Assembly: GCA_946886275.1 (NCBI GenBank)
Contig: CAMPIH010000006.1
Span: forward strand, 1 to 31,525
Source of the DNA: an uncultured Sphingosinicella sp.
Lineage (GTDB): Bacteria > Pseudomonadota > Alphaproteobacteria > Sphingomonadales > Sphingomonadaceae
Direction of reading: 5' to 3'
Length of the DNA: 31,525 nucleotides
The position numbers and the translations under genes were made by a program. Shown in pieces: positions 29,254 to 31,525 of the stretch. The notes below the pieces were generated by a model. That model was not told the origin of the DNA. It saw nothing but the letters and a program-made list of their open reading frames with translations, and did not search any database. How positions within the stretch are numbered: the first letter of the stretch is position 1; the number at the start of each line of letters is the position of its first letter.

Positions 29254-30531
29254 ATGATGAACCCCCGCCCGACCGAGCCTGCCACGAGTCTGAAGCGTCC
29301 AGCCTTTGGCGAGTTCGTCGTGATGATGGCCGCATTGATGGCCTCGAACGCGCTCGCGATCGACGCCATGCTGCCGGCCCTTCCGGCCATCGGCGAGGCG
29401 CTCGACGTCGACGAGGATAATCGCCGCCAGCTCGTCATCGCCGTCTATCTGCTGGGCTTCGGAGTCTCGCAGCTCTTCTACGGTCCTCTGTCGGACCGGC
29501 TCGGACGGAAATGGCTGCTGGTCGGGGGGCTCTTCGCCTACGCCTTGTTCGCCCTGATGGCGGGACTGGCGGGGAGTTTCGAGCTGCTGCTGGCGGCGCG
29601 CACTCTTCAAGGCGTCGCGGCGGGGGCGACGCGGGTGCTGGTCGTATCGATCGTCCGCGACTGCTACCATGGCTCGGCCATGGCGCGGGTCATGTCGATG
29701 ACCATGATCGTCTTCATGATCGTCCCGGTCCTCGCCCCCGCCTTCGGCCAGGCGGTTCTGGCGGTCTCGACCTGGCGCCACATCTTCATCGGACTCGGCG
29801 TCTACGGGGCGGTGCTCACCGTGTGGATGGCGATCCGGCTTCCGGAGACCCTCGCTCCGGAAAACAAGCGAAGCCTCTCGGTCAGGCACATCGCCGCCGC
29901 GGCGATGACGACGTTGAGGATCAGGCAGTCGATCGGCAACACCATGGCCCTGACGCTGCTGATGGGGGCGCTGTTCGCTTTCATCTCCTCCATCCAGCAG
30001 ATCGTGTTCGACGTCTTCGGCCGCCCCGAGGCGCTCGCTTTGGTCTTCGCCATGATCGCGGGGCCGATGGCCCTCAGCTCCTACGCCAATTCGCGGTTGG
30101 TGATGCGGCTCGGCGCGCGGCGAATTCTCCTGTTCGCGCTGAGCGCCTTCACTTCAGTCTCGGTCGCCCACCTGATCCTTGCCTCGACCGTCGGCGAAGG
30201 CCTTTGGGCCTTCGTCGCGATGCAGGCGATGACGATGATCTTCTTCGGGATGATCGGCGCCAATGCCGGGGCTCTGGCCATGGAGCCTCTGGGACATGTT
30301 GCGGGCACCGCTTCGTCGCTTCAGGGGGTGATCACTTCGGTCGGCGGAGCGCTGATCGGTTTCCTGATCGGCCAGCAGTTCGACGGGTCCATCATCCCCT
30401 TCCTGATCGGCTTTTCGGCTTGCGGCATGGCCGCCCTCGCGACGGCGGTCTGGGCCAACCGGACTCCCTGCCACGATTCGCACGACGTGGCGGAGATCGA
30501 GGTTCAGGAAACGGCGACCCGCCCCGCCTGA
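29254..30531 (+). CDS. Bcr/CflA-family MFS multidrug efflux transporter
   Basis: This 425-residue transporter of the major facilitator superfamily has 12 hydrophobic helices. Bcr/CflA signs are AIDAMLPALPAIGEAL in helix 1 and the loop 2-3 motif GPLSDRLGRKWLLVGG. RTLQGVAAGATRVLVVSIVRD in helices 4-5 is the drug:H+ antiporter motif C region. Family members export chloramphenicol, bicyclomycin, cysteine or polyketide-type molecules. Two adjacent ATGs (29254, 29257) are possible; the first was taken. The gene is back to back with the ureohydrolase, with no convincing promoter in the 94-bp gap. The stop codon sits in the loop of a hairpin. Confidence 0.92.
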   Translation: MMNPRPTEPATSLKRPAFGEFVVMMAALMASNALAIDAMLPALPAIGEALDVDEDNRRQLVIAVYLLGFGVSQLFYGPLSDRLGRKWLLVGGLFAYALFALMAGLAGSFELLLAARTLQGVAAGATRVLVVSIVRDCYHGSAMARVMSMTMIVFMIVPVLAPAFGQAVLAVSTWRHIFIGLGVYGAVLTVWMAIRLPETLAPENKRSLSVRHIAAAAMTTLRIRQSIGNTMALTLLMGALFAFISSIQQIVFDVFGRPEALALVFAMIAGPMALSSYANSRLVMRLGARRILLFALSAFTSVSVAHLILASTVGEGLWAFVAMQAMTMIFFGMIGANAGALAMEPLGHVAGTASSLQGVITSVGGALIGFLIGQQFDGSIIPFLIGFSACGMAALATAVWANRTPCHDSHDVAEIEVQETATRPA

Positions 30532-30542
30532 GGCGGAGCGGG
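30518..30542. terminator. Hairpin at the MFS/recA convergent ends
   Basis: Arms at 30518-30528 and 30532-30542 pair over 10 of 11 positions (one C-A mismatch) with a TGA loop that is the MFS stop codon itself. No T-run follows on either strand. It may still limit read-through into recA or stabilise the transcript end. Confidence 0.3.
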
Positions 30543-30580
30543 CGCGGAAAGATCAGCCGGAACAGCCGGTCAGGCAATTG

Positions 30581-31525
30581 TCAGGCGTCGCCCTCTTCGG
30601 AGGGCCCCGCCATCAGCACTTCGCCGACCTCGTCGGTCTTGCCTCGGATCGACTTTTCGATCCGTGCCGCCATTTCAGGATTTTCAAGCAGATAGGATTT
30701 GGCGTTTTCACGCCCCTGGCCGATCCGGATCGAATCATAGCTGAACCAGGCGCCAGATTTCTCGACCAGGCCGGCCTTGACCCCGAGATCGAGCACCTCG
30801 CCCACCTTGGACACGCCTTCGCCATACATGATGTCGAACTCGACCTGCTTGAACGGCGGCGCCAGCTTGTTCTTGACCACCTTCACCCGGGTCGTGTTGC
30901 CGACGATGTCGTCGCGATCCTTGATCTGCCCGGTTCGGCGGATGTCGAGCCGGACGGAAGCGTAGAATTTGAGCGCGTTGCCGCCCGTCGTCGTCTCGGG
31001 ATTTCCGTACATGACGCCGATCTTCATCCGCACCTGGTTGATGAAGATGACGAGGCAGCGCGACTTGGAAATCGAACCGGTGAGCTTGCGCAACGCCTGG
31101 CTCATCAGCCGCGCCTGGAGGCCGACATGGCTGTCGCCCATCTCTCCCTCGATCTCGGCGCGCGGTACCAGGGCCGCGACCGAATCGATCACCAGCACGT
31201 CGATCGCGTTCGATCGCACGAGGGTGTCGGTGATCTCGAGCGCCTGTTCGCCCGTGTCGGGCTGCGAGACGATGAGATTCTCGACGTCGACCCCCAGCTT
31301 CTTGGCGTAGATCGGATCGAGCGCATGCTCGGCGTCGACGAATGCGGCGACGCCGCCGGCCTTCTGGGCTTCGGCGACGGCATGCAGAGCGAGCGTCGTC
31401 TTGCCCGAGCTTTCCGGCCCGTAAATCTCGACGATCCGGCCCCGCGGCAGGCCACCGATCCCGAGCGCGATGTCGAGACCCAGCGATCCGGTCGAAATGG
31501 TCTCGATCTCGATCGCCTCGCGCGA
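30581..31525 (-). CDS. recA: Recombinase RecA (5' part outside the window)
   Basis: The last 314 residues of RecA are present; roughly the first 30-45 lie beyond the window edge, so start and promoter cannot be judged. RecA forms the ATP-dependent nucleoprotein filament for strand exchange and triggers LexA self-cleavage. The frame contains Walker [11 protein letters not shown], Walker [12 protein letters not shown], the L1 loop region [10 protein letters not shown] and the L2 region [20 protein letters not shown], followed by the C-terminal domain ending in acidic SEEGDA. The frame is intact to position 31525. It would activate the SOS response inferred for the 13001 promoter. Confidence 0.97.
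   Translation of the reverse strand, partial: SREAIEIETISTGSLGLDIALGIGGLPRGRIVEIYGPESSGKTTLALHAVAEAQKAGGVAAFVDAEHALDPIYAKKLGVDVENLIVSQPDTGEQALEITDTLVRSNAIDVLVIDSVAALVPRAEIEGEMGDSHVGLQARLMSQALRKLTGSISKSRCLVIFINQVRMKIGVMYGNPETTTGGNALKFYASVRLDIRRTGQIKDRDDIVGNTTRVKVVKNKLAPPFKQVEFDIMYGEGVSKVGEVLDLGVKAGLVEKSGAWFSYDSIRIGQGRENAKSYLLENPEMAARIEKSIRGKTDEVGEVLMAGPSEEGDA

Overview
The window is GC-rich, gene-dense chromosomal DNA and looks like an alphaproteobacterium of the order Sphingomonadales. Three observations support this. The rpsB-to-fabZ envelope cluster lacks lpxD and lpxA, as expected for bacteria that replace lipopolysaccharide with glycosphingolipids. icd, alaS and recA lie in one neighbourhood. 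A candidate LexA operator has the alphaproteobacterial GAAC-N7-GAAC form. No rRNA, tRNA, CRISPR array, insertion sequence or phage gene was seen. The assignment rests on gene order and protein features, not on a database search.

Layout: (1) 1-1721, plus strand: the end of a substrate-binding protein, a FecCD/BtuC-type permease and its ATPase, an ABC importer probably for cobalamin or an iron chelate. (2) 1687-12739, minus strand: rpsB-tsf-pyrH-frr-uppS-cdsA-dxr-rseP-bamA-skp-fabZ. Ribosome and elongation factor genes lead into UMP kinase, ribosome recycling, undecaprenyl-PP and CDP-diacylglycerol synthesis, the isoprenoid enzyme Dxr, the site-2 protease and outer-membrane assembly. From pyrH to dxr/rseP, and again through bamA-skp-fabZ, most junctions are overlapping stop/start codons. 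(3) 12740-13281: a regulatory gap holding a probable rpsB promoter and, in the other direction, a sigma70-like promoter overlapped by a LexA-type box, followed by a 59-codon single-helix membrane protein. This is the most novel element. (4) 13169-14760, minus strand: psd and pssA, which form the phosphatidylethanolamine pathway downstream of CdsA. (5) 14884-19283, plus strand: icd, a CPA2/Kef-type antiporter with an RCK domain, and a DUF763 protein with a helix-hairpin-helix. (6) 19244-21898, minus strand: alaS. (7) 22007-25584, plus strand: a streptogramin-lyase-like beta-propeller lipoprotein coupled to a small c-type cytochrome, then a divergent EF-G paralogue. (8) 25629-30531: a dicarboxylate/glutamate-type symporter, a LysE exporter, a GST coupled to an agmatinase-like ureohydrolase, and a Bcr/CflA efflux pump. 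(9) 30581-31525, minus strand: recA, cut off at the window edge.

Convergent genes often overlap at their 3' ends: ABC ATPase/fabZ by 35 bp, DUF763/alaS by 40 bp, LysE/GST sharing CTAG, and the small SOS-type gene/pssA by 113 bp. Long open frames opposite bamA, tsf, the EF-G paralogue and the symporter are by-products of high GC and were left out.
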